DNA of 64,000 nt from Bradyrhizobium barranii subsp. apii (GTDB lineage Bacteria > Pseudomonadota > Alphaproteobacteria > Rhizobiales > Xanthobacteraceae): positions 9,187,501-9,251,500 of the forward strand of contig NZ_CP096255.1 of NCBI RefSeq assembly GCF_011516635.5, read 5' to 3'. The translations under genes were made by a program, and so were the position numbers. The notes beneath the pieces were generated by a model. That model was given only the letters and a program-made list of their open reading frames with translations. It did no database searches and was not told the origin of the DNA. This document shows positions 27,897 through 35,985 of the stretch, in pieces. The first letter of the stretch is position 1. Each line of letters opens with the position of its first letter.

Positions 27897-28649
27897 ATGC
27901 TCACCCATCCCACCCTCGACCTGCTGCATAGCCTTGGTCTCCACGGTATGGCCAAAGGCTTCAAGGACCTCGATGCCCAGTCCGAAGCGCGCAGCCTCGA
28001 ACACGCCGAATGGCTGGCGTTGCTCCTGGAACACGAGAAAACGCTGCGCCAGCAAAAGCGGTTCGAAAGCAGAGCTCGAGCCGCCAAGCTGCGTCATGCC
28101 GCCTGCGTCGAGGATGTCGATTACCGCGCTATCCGCGGCCTCGACCGCACGCTCTTTCTAAAACTCGCCGCTGGCGACTGGATCCGGGCACGACATAATC
28201 TCCTTGTTACCGGGCCGTGCGGCGTCGGCAAGAGCTGGCTCGCTTGTGCCCTCGGCAACAAGGCTTGCCGAGACGACTTCTCAGTTGCCTACCATCGTGT
28301 GCCGCGTCTCTTCGCCGCTCTCGCACTCGGCCGCGCCGATGGCCGCTATACCAAGATGCTGCGGGCGATCGCACGACTTGATCTGCTGATCCTGGACGAC
28401 TGGGGACCAGAACCTCTCGACGCCGACCAGCGCCGTGATTTGCTCGAAATCGTCGAGGATCGATACGAAGCCCGCTCGATTATCGTCACCAGCCAGCTGC
28501 CCGTCGATCGCTGGTACGAAATCATCGGCAACCCCACCATCGCCGACGCGATTCTCGATCGCCTCGTCCACAATGCCTACCGCATCGAACTCAAAGGAGA
28601 GAGCCTCAGGAAGCAGAAGCAACCCGCTCAAGATCAACCGGTCTCTTGA
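27897..28649 (+). CDS. istB: IS21 helper ATPase IstB
   Basis: 250 residues of the DnaC-like AAA+ type. Walker A: LLVTGPCGVGKSWLACALG; Walker B: LLILDDWGPEPLD; sensor-1 region IIVTSQLPVDRWYE; and LDRLVHNAYRIELKGESLRK at the end. IstB assembles on DNA and stimulates IstA in IS21 transposition. Start MLTHPTLDLL at 27897, 14 bases after the istA stop; the frame is open to 27879. Confidence 0.92.
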   Translation: MLTHPTLDLLHSLGLHGMAKGFKDLDAQSEARSLEHAEWLALLLEHEKTLRQQKRFESRARAAKLRHAACVEDVDYRAIRGLDRTLFLKLAAGDWIRARHNLLVTGPCGVGKSWLACALGNKACRDDFSVAYHRVPRLFAALALGRADGRYTKMLRAIARLDLLILDDWGPEPLDADQRRDLLEIVEDRYEARSIIVTSQLPVDRWYEIIGNPTIADAILDRLVHNAYRIELKGESLRKQKQPAQDQPVS

Positions 28650-28776
28650 CCTTCCCAGCCCTCGACGACATCATGAAATTGACCCATGCGAACGACGCCA
28701 CGGGTGGCCGGCTTCAGATCGGAATACCCGGCCGGCTTCGAATTGGAATGCATGGCCGGCTTCGTCGGAATCCGCA

Positions 28777-28784
28777 GTCATCGC
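28777..28784. repeat. 8-bp target duplication of IS21 (right copy)
   Basis: Second GTCATCGC, adjacent to the GGAATCCGCA end of the element. See the partner at 26144-26151. Confidence 0.9.
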
Positions 28785-29206
28785 CTCGGCGGCAGCCTTG
28801 AACAGGATGGCATAGACGACGGCCTTGTTCTGGAAAGCGATCGCGGCGATCGGTGCGGGAAGTGTAAAGACGACGTGGAAATAGGGAACCGGAAGCAGGT
28901 CGGCTTGACGCGCGGCGAGCCACGCGGCTCGGGCTCTCCCCTGACACTTCGGACAGTGCCGATTGCGGCAGGAATTATAGGCAACGCGTGTCGTGCCGCA
29001 GTCGTCGCAAGCCTGCATGTGGCCGCCGAGCGCCTCGGTCCGGCACGCAACGATCGCGCTCATCACGCGCCGCTCGACCCGCCCCAGATGACCGGCATGT
29101 ACACGGCGATAGGCGTCGCCATGCCGGCGCAGAATATCGGCAATCTCGATGGCGGGCCTGTTGGAGCGGATGTCGGAGCGGGTCATGACCCGCATCCCGC
29201 TGCGGG

Positions 29207-30067
29207 TCATCCAGGTGGCGTCACCTCCAGCGACAGGCGATCGAGCGGGCTCTGCGTCGCTCGGATCGTATCGGTGGCGACCTGCGTGTAGCGCGCTGTC
29301 GACGACAAATTATTGTGCCCGAGCAAGACCTGGATGATCCGGATATCGGTTCCGTTCTCGAGAAGATGTGTCGCGAAGCTGTGGCGCAGCGTGTGCAGCG
29401 TGACGCGCTTGGTCAGGCCCGCAGCCTTCACCGCCGACCGGCAGGCGGCATGCAGCACGGTCTGATCGATCGGATGATCTTCGTCACGACCAGGGAACAG
29501 ATAAAGCCGCGGCCGGGCGAGCCGCCAGTAGGTGCGCAGGATGCCCAGCAGCTGGGGCGACAGCATCACGTTGCGATCCTTCGCGCCCTTGCCGTGGCGC
29601 ACCTGGATGACGCCGCGGGCGCTGTCGATGTCTTCGATCCGCAGTCCCGCAACCTCCGAGGCCCTGAGCCCGGCCGCATAGGCGGTGGTGAGCGCGGCGC
29701 GGCTCTTCAGGCTCGATACCGCTTCAAGAAACTGAACCACTTCGTCGGCGCTGAGAACGACCGGCAGCTTGCGCGGTTCTCGCGCATAGGGAATGCGCTC
29801 TGGGATGAGCGCCTCGCCGAGCGTGACGCCGTAGAAAAACCGTAGCGCACAGACGATCTGGTTCAGCGCCGGCCATGAGATGCCGGTCGAGACCAAATGC
29901 ACCTGGAAGGCGCGGACGTCTTCCAGCTCTAACCGGTCAGGCGATCGGCCAAAATAGCGGCTGAACTTCGAAACCGCGCTGATGTAGGATCTTTGCGTCG
30001 CCGGCGACAGATTGCGGACGGTCATGTCTTCGATCATGCGGCGGCGAAGAGGGCTCAAATCGGCCAT
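29207..30067 (-). CDS. Tyrosine-type site-specific integrase linked to IS91 (left copy)
   Basis: 286 residues. N-terminal SAM-like core-binding domain (RRMIEDMTVRNLSPATQRSY), then the catalytic domain with Arg in AAGLRASEVAGLRIEDID, HTLRHSFATHLLENG (His-x-x-Arg), LLGHNNLSSTARYTQV (His and the Tyr nucleophile). It is identical to the copy at 32200. The start at 30067 follows AGGAGTATCGAG. The stop overlaps the transposase start, indicating coupled expression in the element. Confidence 0.9.
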   Translation of the reverse strand: MADLSPLRRRMIEDMTVRNLSPATQRSYISAVSKFSRYFGRSPDRLELEDVRAFQVHLVSTGISWPALNQIVCALRFFYGVTLGEALIPERIPYAREPRKLPVVLSADEVVQFLEAVSSLKSRAALTTAYAAGLRASEVAGLRIEDIDSARGVIQVRHGKGAKDRNVMLSPQLLGILRTYWRLARPRLYLFPGRDEDHPIDQTVLHAACRSAVKAAGLTKRVTLHTLRHSFATHLLENGTDIRIIQVLLGHNNLSSTARYTQVATDTIRATQSPLDRLSLEVTPPG

Positions 30068-30395
30068 CTCGATACTCCTGTCTGAGGGGGTGGGCTCCAA
30101 CACCCACATCCTCTCAGCCAGGAGGCGATCTATGCCACCTTGCCCCCTACGCCGCGGCAGCGGCTTCGTTCAATCCACAATCGAATTTGCAGGCTTTGGC
30201 GGTCTTTACCTCCCAATCCCTGCAATCTCAAACCGTCTCAAATCCGAAAAACAGACTCTCGCTCAATCGCTTAGAGCCTTGTTCACGGACGACTACATCA
30301 TGAGTGTTCGAGTTGGCGAAGACCTGTTTGAGCTCAGTGCTGCAGCGGGGAGGTGCGGTGGGTACCCGTAGGTGGCGAATGTCGCAACGCCGCGT

Positions 30396-30896
30396 TCAGT
30401 CGTGAGCGCCCTCATATCCGGCAGGAACGAAGTCGCGAGCCGTCCATTCCTCTCCGGGCTCTAGATCGGCCAGGTCAACTACAACGCCCGTGCCTTCAAC
30501 CGTCCATCCTCCCATCTTGATTGCACCCTCGTTGGTGGCCATGCGGCGAGAGATAACCACTTCATCCGTAGCAACGTTGTAGAGCTTCACTTTGTAAACG
30601 GTAGTTCTCGCCATCTCTATTTCCATTTGCTCTTGATCTGCGTCGTAGGCGTATCCGTGCAAATGGATCAGCACTAAGTTGCCGCGCCTGGGCAGCCGCG
30701 CGAGCTTGTCGAGGACGTGCTGCGGAGCTCCTTCTTTGACCTCTACGCCGTATCCGTAAACAAGTCCGTCGTCGTTGGCGATCTCGTGTATTACATACTC
30801 GATTTCATTCAGCTCATCGTGTGTGAGGTCAAGTGCTGCGGCAATCGCCTCGGCTTCCTCGCGGTCATACTCATCTTCAAGGTGCCTGCTGTTCAT
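30396..30896 (-). CDS. Hypothetical protein in the loop between the IS91 copies
   Basis: 166 residues from MNSRHLEDEYDREEAEAIAA. The first half is acidic and helical (LTHDELNEIEYVIHEIANDD, GYGVEVKEGAPQHVLDKLA); the second half (MARTTVYKVKLYNVATDEVV, AIKMGGWTVEGTGVVVDLAD) looks like a separate small beta domain. That domain might once have been a stand-alone protein, since it starts with a Met. An AGGAG lies upstream of the ATG at 30896. No function recognised. It is cargo of the inverted IS91 pair. Confidence 0.6.
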   Translation of the reverse strand: MNSRHLEDEYDREEAEAIAAALDLTHDELNEIEYVIHEIANDDGLVYGYGVEVKEGAPQHVLDKLARLPRRGNLVLIHLHGYAYDADQEQMEIEMARTTVYKVKLYNVATDEVVISRRMATNEGAIKMGGWTVEGTGVVVDLADLEPGEEWTARDFVPAGYEGAHD

Positions 30897-31074
30897 TGGT
30901 CTCAAAGCTCCTGCATGCGGCGATCAATGAACTGAACCGCCTGGGGGGCCTGACCAGACGTAGTCGCAGTTACACAGGCGACCTCAATGCGCGAGCCGAG
31001 CGTAGAGTGTGCTAATGCCCGCCGCTCAGAGTTGGCGTTGATCTTCCCTCAACAGAGGGGGCGTTGGAGCACAC

Positions 31075-31410
31075 TCAACCGCCTGCTCCGCATCTGCCGG
31101 CATGGACAGTATCTGTGCCAGCTTGAGCTGCCTCACATGCATTGTTATAGCTCTTGCCGTCACAGCCACATACAGGCATTACGTATTGCGGGCACAGCTG
31201 CGGCCGAGTGCGACAAACACCGAATTGATCGCCGATGCCACACCGGTTGTTGCTAGGAAAGTTACACCACTCGTTCGCCTTACAGGGTATGTTAGCGAAG
31301 CCACCACAAACAGGTACGTCAACTGTTTTGCCTTCTATAGGAAGTTCGATAGCGAAGGCGTTTGAAATTCCGAGAAAGATGATTGACGTTGCGGTGCTGA
31401 TGGCGCGCAT
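31075..31410 (-). CDS. Secreted Kazal-type serine protease inhibitor domain protein
   Basis: 111 residues. MRAISTATSIIFLGISNAFA is a clear Sec signal peptide. The mature part has two cysteine-rich segments: VCGGFANIPCKANEWCNFP and a C-terminal Kazal domain with CPQYVMPVCGCDGKSY, NNACEAA and GRC. The VCGxDGxxYxNxC pattern is diagnostic of Kazal inhibitors, which block serine proteases; bacterial members are mostly uncharacterised. GGAGGGCAAT precedes the ATG at 31410. It lies inside the loop of the inverted IS91 pair, so it could have been carried in by those elements. Confidence 0.8.
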   Translation of the reverse strand: MRAISTATSIIFLGISNAFAIELPIEGKTVDVPVCGGFANIPCKANEWCNFPSNNRCGIGDQFGVCRTRPQLCPQYVMPVCGCDGKSYNNACEAAQAGTDTVHAGRCGAGG

Positions 31411-31455
31411 ATTGCCCTCCAACGTCTTTTGAGGCCTACCGCTAACAGTTCATGC

Positions 31456-31870
31456 CTAATCACGATCCGCCGCCACTCCCAAAATTGGTAGTTGAACAAT
31501 ATCCCCTTCGCGCACTCCTGCGGTTTGCAGTATCCCTCGGCGAGAAGCGGGAGAACGTGTCATTGATCGTGAGTACCCGGAGCTAGCCGCCGGTCGCCAG
31601 CTGATCATGAACAAAGCCCATCGCCCAGGTCTCATTCGATCGCGTCGCTGGCCCGCGATCATCGCGCCGCTTGGCCTTGACCAGCACTTGGGTGATTTGT
31701 TGCGCAATTTGCAGGCCCAATTCGCGATAAATGCGATGTGTCTCGTTCTGATCATGCCGCCATCCTTCGCGCCGCAGCAGCAATGCACGCGGCGATATCC
31801 GTAGCGAACGTGAACACGATGGATATTGATCCGATCTTCGAGGGCTGCCAGCAACGATATTCGTAATGGT
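31456..31870 (-). pseudogene. IS3-family OrfB transposase remnant
   Basis: Pieces in more than one frame read VRYGYRRVH, LLRREGW, HRIYRELGLQI, KAKRRDDR, NETWAMGFVHDQLATGG and, after a TAG, LRVLTINDTFSRFSP. This is the middle of an IS3-type integrase-core transposase with at least one stop and two frame changes. No intact end is left. It abuts the inner limit of the right repeat arm. Confidence 0.7.
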
Positions 31871-32199
31871 AGGTCGAAACGTCGATGGAATGGGTTAAGA
31901 GTATGCTTATCGATCTGAAAACGTCGATTGACGACTCAAACGTCAACACTCTCGCCGAGACATCAAGAGATAGTCGTCCGTGAACAAGGCTCTAAGCGAT
32001 TGAGCGAGAGTCTGTTTTTCGGATTTGAGACGGTTTGAGATTGCAGGGATTGGGAGGTAAAGACCGCCAAAGCCTGCAAATTCGATTGTGGATTGAACGA
32101 AGCCGCTGCCGCGGCGTAGGGGGCAAGGTGGCATAGATCGCCTCCTGGCTGAGAGGATGTGGGTGTTTGGAGCCCACCCCCTCAGACAGGAGTATCGAG

Positions 32200-33060
32200 A
32201 TGGCCGATTTGAGCCCTCTTCGCCGCCGCATGATCGAAGACATGACCGTCCGCAATCTGTCGCCGGCGACGCAAAGATCCTACATCAGCGCGGTTTCGAA
32301 GTTCAGCCGCTATTTTGGCCGATCGCCTGACCGGTTAGAGCTGGAAGACGTCCGCGCCTTCCAGGTGCATTTGGTCTCGACCGGCATCTCATGGCCGGCG
32401 CTGAACCAGATCGTCTGTGCGCTACGGTTTTTCTACGGCGTCACGCTCGGCGAGGCGCTCATCCCAGAGCGCATTCCCTATGCGCGAGAACCGCGCAAGC
32501 TGCCGGTCGTTCTCAGCGCCGACGAAGTGGTTCAGTTTCTTGAAGCGGTATCGAGCCTGAAGAGCCGCGCCGCGCTCACCACCGCCTATGCGGCCGGGCT
32601 CAGGGCCTCGGAGGTTGCGGGACTGCGGATCGAAGACATCGACAGCGCCCGCGGCGTCATCCAGGTGCGCCACGGCAAGGGCGCGAAGGATCGCAACGTG
32701 ATGCTGTCGCCCCAGCTGCTGGGCATCCTGCGCACCTACTGGCGGCTCGCCCGGCCGCGGCTTTATCTGTTCCCTGGTCGTGACGAAGATCATCCGATCG
32801 ATCAGACCGTGCTGCATGCCGCCTGCCGGTCGGCGGTGAAGGCTGCGGGCCTGACCAAGCGCGTCACGCTGCACACGCTGCGCCACAGCTTCGCGACACA
32901 TCTTCTCGAGAACGGAACCGATATCCGGATCATCCAGGTCTTGCTCGGGCACAATAATTTGTCGTCGACAGCGCGCTACACGCAGGTCGCCACCGATACG
33001 ATCCGAGCGACGCAGAGCCCGCTCGATCGCCTGTCGCTGGAGGTGACGCCACCTGGATGA
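32200..33060 (+). CDS. Tyrosine-type site-specific integrase linked to IS91 (right copy)
   Basis: 286 residues, same sequence as the product of 29207-30067: Arg in GLRASEVAGLR, HTLRHSF, GHNNLSSTARY. A CAGGAG lies eight bases upstream of the ATG at 32200. Its stop overlaps the transposase start by four bases (ATGA). Confidence 0.9.
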   Translation: MADLSPLRRRMIEDMTVRNLSPATQRSYISAVSKFSRYFGRSPDRLELEDVRAFQVHLVSTGISWPALNQIVCALRFFYGVTLGEALIPERIPYAREPRKLPVVLSADEVVQFLEAVSSLKSRAALTTAYAAGLRASEVAGLRIEDIDSARGVIQVRHGKGAKDRNVMLSPQLLGILRTYWRLARPRLYLFPGRDEDHPIDQTVLHAACRSAVKAAGLTKRVTLHTLRHSFATHLLENGTDIRIIQVLLGHNNLSSTARYTQVATDTIRATQSPLDRLSLEVTPPG

Positions 33061-34307
33061 CCCGCAGCGGGATGCGGGTCATGACCCGCTCCGACATCCG
33101 CTCCAACAGGCCCGCCATCGAGATTGCCGATATTCTGCGCCGGCATGGCGACGCCTATCGCCGTGTACATGCCGGTCATCTGGGGCGGGTCGAGCGGCGC
33201 GTGATGAGCGCGATCGTTGCGTGCCGGACCGAGGCGCTCGGCGGCCACATGCAGGCTTGCGACGACTGCGGCACGACACGCGTTGCCTATAATTCCTGCC
33301 GCAATCGGCACTGTCCGAAGTGTCAGGGGAGAGCCCGAGCCGCGTGGCTCGCCGCGCGTCAAGCCGACCTGCTTCCGGTTCCCTATTTCCACGTCGTCTT
33401 TACACTTCCCGCACCGATCGCCGCGATCGCTTTCCAGAACAAGGCCGTCGTCTATGCCATCCTGTTCAAGGCTGCCGCCGAGGCGATGACGACGCTCGCC
33501 GCCAATCCACGCCGGCTCGGCGGTGCGATCGGCGGCGTCGCCGTCCTCCACACCTGGGGACAGACGCTGATGCATCATCCCCACGTCCATTGCGTCGTTC
33601 CGGGTGGCGGCCTCTCGCCCGATGGCGCGCGCTGGACCGCTTGCCGACCGAACTTCTTCCTGGCCGTCAAACCGTTGTCCAGACTATTTCGCACACTTTT
33701 TCTCAAACGTCTGTCGGCAGCCTTCAACTCCGGTGCCTTGCGTTTCTTCGGCGATCTCGGAGCTCTGGCCGAGCCGGCTGCCTTTGCGGCCCACCTCGAC
33801 GCCATGCGACGCATCAACTGGGTTGCTTACGCCAAGCGGCCCTTCGGCGGACCCGCACAGGTCCTGGCCTATCTCGGCCGCTACACCCATCGCGTCGCGA
33901 TCGCCAACAGCCGGCTCGTCGCACTCGACGACGATCATGTCGCCTTCTCATGGAAGGACTATCGCCAAAACAGCGCGACAAAGATCATGAATCTCAAGCC
34001 CGATGAGTTCATTCGCCGTTTCCTGCTTCATACGCCGCCTGACGGCTTCCACCGCATCCGCCACTTCGGCTTCATGGCCAACCGCCATCGCGCTGCCAAG
34101 CTCGCCCTTTGCCGCGAACTTCTCGATCATGAGCGAACAGCCCCAAACGATGGCCAGCCGTCGCCTGTGGATTCGGAGGCTCAAACCTGGGCCGAGGTTC
34201 CTGCCTGTCCCGATTGTGGTGGCGTCATGCGCATCATTGAGCGCTTTCGACATAGCTTCAGACGCCCCAGCCCTCGAACATCACCGTTCCGATGCGACAC
34301 ATCGTGA
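33057..34307 (+). CDS. IS91 family transposase (HUH-type rolling-circle)
   Basis: 416 residues, intact. Cysteine-rich N-terminal zinc-binding region (MQACDDCGTTR, CRNRHCPKCQG), HUH motif HPHVHCVVPGGG around residue 175, LGRYTHRVAIANSRL with the probable catalytic tyrosine near residue 270, and a C-terminal CPDCGG. IS91-type enzymes nick at the 3' end of the element and move it by rolling-circle replication, sometimes with neighbouring DNA. This is the only complete IS91 transposase in the window. Confidence 0.92.
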   Translation: MTRSGMRVMTRSDIRSNRPAIEIADILRRHGDAYRRVHAGHLGRVERRVMSAIVACRTEALGGHMQACDDCGTTRVAYNSCRNRHCPKCQGRARAAWLAARQADLLPVPYFHVVFTLPAPIAAIAFQNKAVVYAILFKAAAEAMTTLAANPRRLGGAIGGVAVLHTWGQTLMHHPHVHCVVPGGGLSPDGARWTACRPNFFLAVKPLSRLFRTLFLKRLSAAFNSGALRFFGDLGALAEPAAFAAHLDAMRRINWVAYAKRPFGGPAQVLAYLGRYTHRVAIANSRLVALDDDHVAFSWKDYRQNSATKIMNLKPDEFIRRFLLHTPPDGFHRIRHFGFMANRHRAAKLALCRELLDHERTAPNDGQPSPVDSEAQTWAEVPACPDCGGVMRIIERFRHSFRRPSPRTSPFRCDTS

Positions 34308-34713
34308 GCCAAGTCATGTCGTGCACGACGATCATCATTCGTCATTTCGCTCCCAGCGTCTCGATCATCGCGGACGATGTCGAATCCGTGCTGTCACACT
34401 GCGCGACAACAACCGTCCGATGCAGCAAAAGGCCTATCGCGATCTCAGGCGAAGCGCGTCTGATCTCAACTCTTCCAGGATGCGCACTCCTGTGTCTCTG
34501 CCTCACGCGCCGAGCCAGCAGATCGGGCATGGCGATCTCGAACAATCCCCATAGCTGCAAAACCGCGAATAGCCTCCCGCGCCTTCGTTCAATCCGGCTT
34601 CAATGAGGTCGCGTCATAAGCGCCTGCCGCGCCCTCGCGTGAGCGCGACCTCACAGAACCCTCCAGATTCCCTTTCGCAGCGGACCATGATTCTGTGTTG
34701 CATCGGAGGGGAC

Positions 34714-34805
34714 GATGCGACCGAAGAAGCACAAGACGACGGGATCGAACGACCTGTTCCGGGCGCGGCTGGACCAGATCATCAATCTGAAGCACGAGCT
34801 GGTTC
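34714..34805 (+). pseudogene. 5' fragment of the long IS5 transposase, cut by IS66
   Basis: The frame starts as the gene at 24919 does (MRPKKHKTTGSNDLFRARLD, QIINLKHELV) and stops matching exactly at 34805, where the IS66 terminal repeat begins. The other ~418 codons are missing on the far side of the IS66, which implies a deletion or rearrangement after the IS66 arrived. Confidence 0.85.
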
Positions 34806-34893
34806 GTAAGCGTAGCGCCGAGGCCCGTCTGATTGTTTGTGCGGAGTCTTGAGAGCACCGTTAGAAGAGTCATCTTCTGGAAGGGTGCTCACA

Positions 34894-35316
34894 ATGGACG
34901 ACCATTCTGACGACATAAGACGACCGTTGTCACCGCGTATTGAAGTGTTCGCTGGCGCAGGTCGAAAGCGCTGGCCGGATGATTTGAAGGCGCAGATTGC
35001 GGCGGAAAGCCTCGAACCGGGGGCGGTTGTAACAGACGTCGCTCGTCGCCATGGCTGCCGGCCCCAGCAGGTGCATGATTGGCGGCGCCGGGCGCGTTTG
35101 GGCCAGTTGGTATTGCCGGCGTCGGCGGACACGCTGTCGTTCGTGCCGGTGGTGTCGGAATTAGCGTTGCCTGCGGCCGCAGAGCCCTCCGGTTCGCCGG
35201 AAGCAGCCATTGTTACGGTTGAGTTCCAGGGCGCGCGCGTGGAGGTGCGCGGGGCGCCTGGCCTTGCTGCGTTGAGCGATGTGTTCATTGCGCTGCGACG
35301 GACACGTTCATGCTGA
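34894..35316 (+). CDS. tnpA: IS66 family accessory protein TnpA
   Basis: 140 residues, MDDHSDDIRRPLSPRIEVFA onward, with the helix-turn-helix RKRWPDDLKAQIAAESLEPG, VTDVARRHGCRPQQVHDWRR, and a TnpA-type tail with VTVEFQGARVEVRGAPGLAA. ATG at 34894 chosen because it follows an AGGGTG-containing leader; the frame is open to 34837. Overlaps tnpB. Confidence 0.85.
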   Translation: MDDHSDDIRRPLSPRIEVFAGAGRKRWPDDLKAQIAAESLEPGAVVTDVARRHGCRPQQVHDWRRRARLGQLVLPASADTLSFVPVVSELALPAAAEPSGSPEAAIVTVEFQGARVEVRGAPGLAALSDVFIALRRTRSC

Positions 35317-35663
35317 CGATGCCGGCGAGCCTCATGATCTACGTGGCGACGCAACCTGTGGACTTCAGGAAGGGTGCAGAGGGCTTGGCGCTGCTGGCGA
35401 AGGATACGCTGGGCCATGACCCGATGAAGGGCGTGGCGGTGGTGTTCCGTGCGAAGCGCGCCGATCGGGTGAAGATCGTCGTCTGGGATGGCAGCGGCCT
35501 TGTGATGTACTGGAAGCGGCTCGATGGCAGCGGCTTCAAATGGCCACCCATCGTGGCCGGTGTGATGCGGATGAATGGGGCCCAGCTGTCAGCACTGCTG
35601 GCCGGCATGGATTGGACGCGCATGCACGCGCCTCGGATCCCGCAGCCGAAAGCGCTTGCGTAA
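35310..35663 (+). CDS. tnpB: IS66 family accessory protein TnpB
   Basis: 117 residues with MIYVATQPVDFRKGAEGLAL, VVFRAKRADRVKIVVWDGSG and LVMYWKRLDGSGFKWP, the conserved TnpB blocks. Intact, same length as the TnpB of the other IS66 element but only moderately similar, so the two IS66 elements are different types. Confidence 0.9.
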   Translation: MLTMPASLMIYVATQPVDFRKGAEGLALLAKDTLGHDPMKGVAVVFRAKRADRVKIVVWDGSGLVMYWKRLDGSGFKWPPIVAGVMRMNGAQLSALLAGMDWTRMHAPRIPQPKALA

Positions 35664-35812
35664 AAATGCAAATCATCGCTGCATCGTGACGCGAAGCATG
35701 GCAAGCTCGGGCCAATGAGTGATTTGCCTGATGAGCTACCGAGCGATCCAGCCGAGTTGCGTGCCTTTGCCGCGGCTCTGCTGGATCGCTGCGCCCGGCT
35801 CGAGCGGTTGCT

Positions 35813-35817
35813 TGCAT
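35813..35817. repeat. 5-bp target duplication of IS21 #2 (left copy)
   Basis: TGCAT here and at 38401-38405, immediately outside the element. One copy belongs to the restored tnpC frame. Confidence 0.85.
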
Positions 35818-35985
35818 GTTTCGCGGGATCGTGAGCACGGATTTCAGGGGATCGTGAGCAGAGATTTCAGACGATCGTGAGCACGGATTTCGCGGGATCG
35901 TGAGCAGCTTTTCAGCAACTCAGCCCGCTTCGGCCGACAACTCAACCGGCTTAGGAACTGCCTCGTCAGTGAACGAGGAAGGCCG

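Larger units (their letters stand above)
26152..28776 (+). mobile_element. IS21-family element #1 (2625 bp)
   Basis: Ends are the perfect inverted pair TGCGGATTCC at 26152 and GGAATCCGCA at 28776. Subterminal repeats follow: the unit ATTCCGATTTGAAGCCGGCC and variants recur about four times after the left end and two to three times, inverted, before the right end, as expected for IS21 transposase binding sites. Genes istA and istB follow in order. Bounded by the 8-bp duplication GTCATCGC. Confidence 0.95.
25327..29210 (-). pseudogene. IS91 family transposase, interrupted by IS21
   Basis: The N-terminal part (28785-29210) reads MTRSGMRVMTRSDIRSNRPA to VVYAILFKAAAEAMT and carries the zinc-finger-like cysteines (ACDDCGT, CRNRHCPKC). 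The rest (25327-26151) has the HUH motif HPHVHCVVPGGG and the tyrosine region YLGRYTHRVAIAN. Joining the two parts at one copy of GTCATCGC restores exactly the 416-residue protein encoded by the right copy at 33057-34307. Confidence 0.9.
24829..30295. repeat. Left arm of a large inverted repeat (partner 31971-34805)
   Basis: After removing the IS21 element plus one target copy (26152-28784), this arm is the reverse complement of 31971-34805 over about 2.83 kb. The inner limit is the shared GTTCACGGACGACTA ending at 30295; the outer limit is GAACCAGCTCGTG starting at 24829. Every open frame in the arms has an identical translated counterpart. The only length difference found is one T in GTGTTTGG (right) versus GTGTTGG (left, read on the minus strand near 30100). 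Confidence 0.9.
25046..30295 (-). mobile_element. IS91-family element, left copy, split by IS21
   Basis: Contains a tyrosine integrase gene followed by an IS91-family transposase gene, with stop and start overlapping (ATGA), on the minus strand. An IS21 element sits inside the transposase gene. The 5' terminus is taken as 30295, where similarity to the right copy ends; the 3' terminus near 25046 is only estimated, because both copies continue into the same IS5-family DNA. Confidence 0.65.
31971..34600 (+). mobile_element. IS91-family element, right copy, uninterrupted
   Basis: Carries the integrase (32200-33060) and the full transposase (33057-34307) in the order typical of the integrase-bearing IS91 group. 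The 5' end is the inner limit of the repeat. The 3' end is somewhere in 34308-34700 and was not resolved, because both copies share flanking IS5-family DNA. Confidence 0.65.
31971..34805. repeat. Right arm of the large inverted repeat (partner 24829-30295)
   Basis: Reverse complement of the left arm minus its IS21. Begins TAGTCGTCCGTGAAC and ends at 34805, exactly where the IS66 element starts, so the arm may have been cut by that element. 2835 bases; the loop between the arms is 1675 bases. Confidence 0.9.

Noticed and set aside
35818..35910. Repeats of GATCGTGAGCA considered as an iteron or operator array
   Set aside because: They recur inverted at the other end of the IS21 and are part of its termini.
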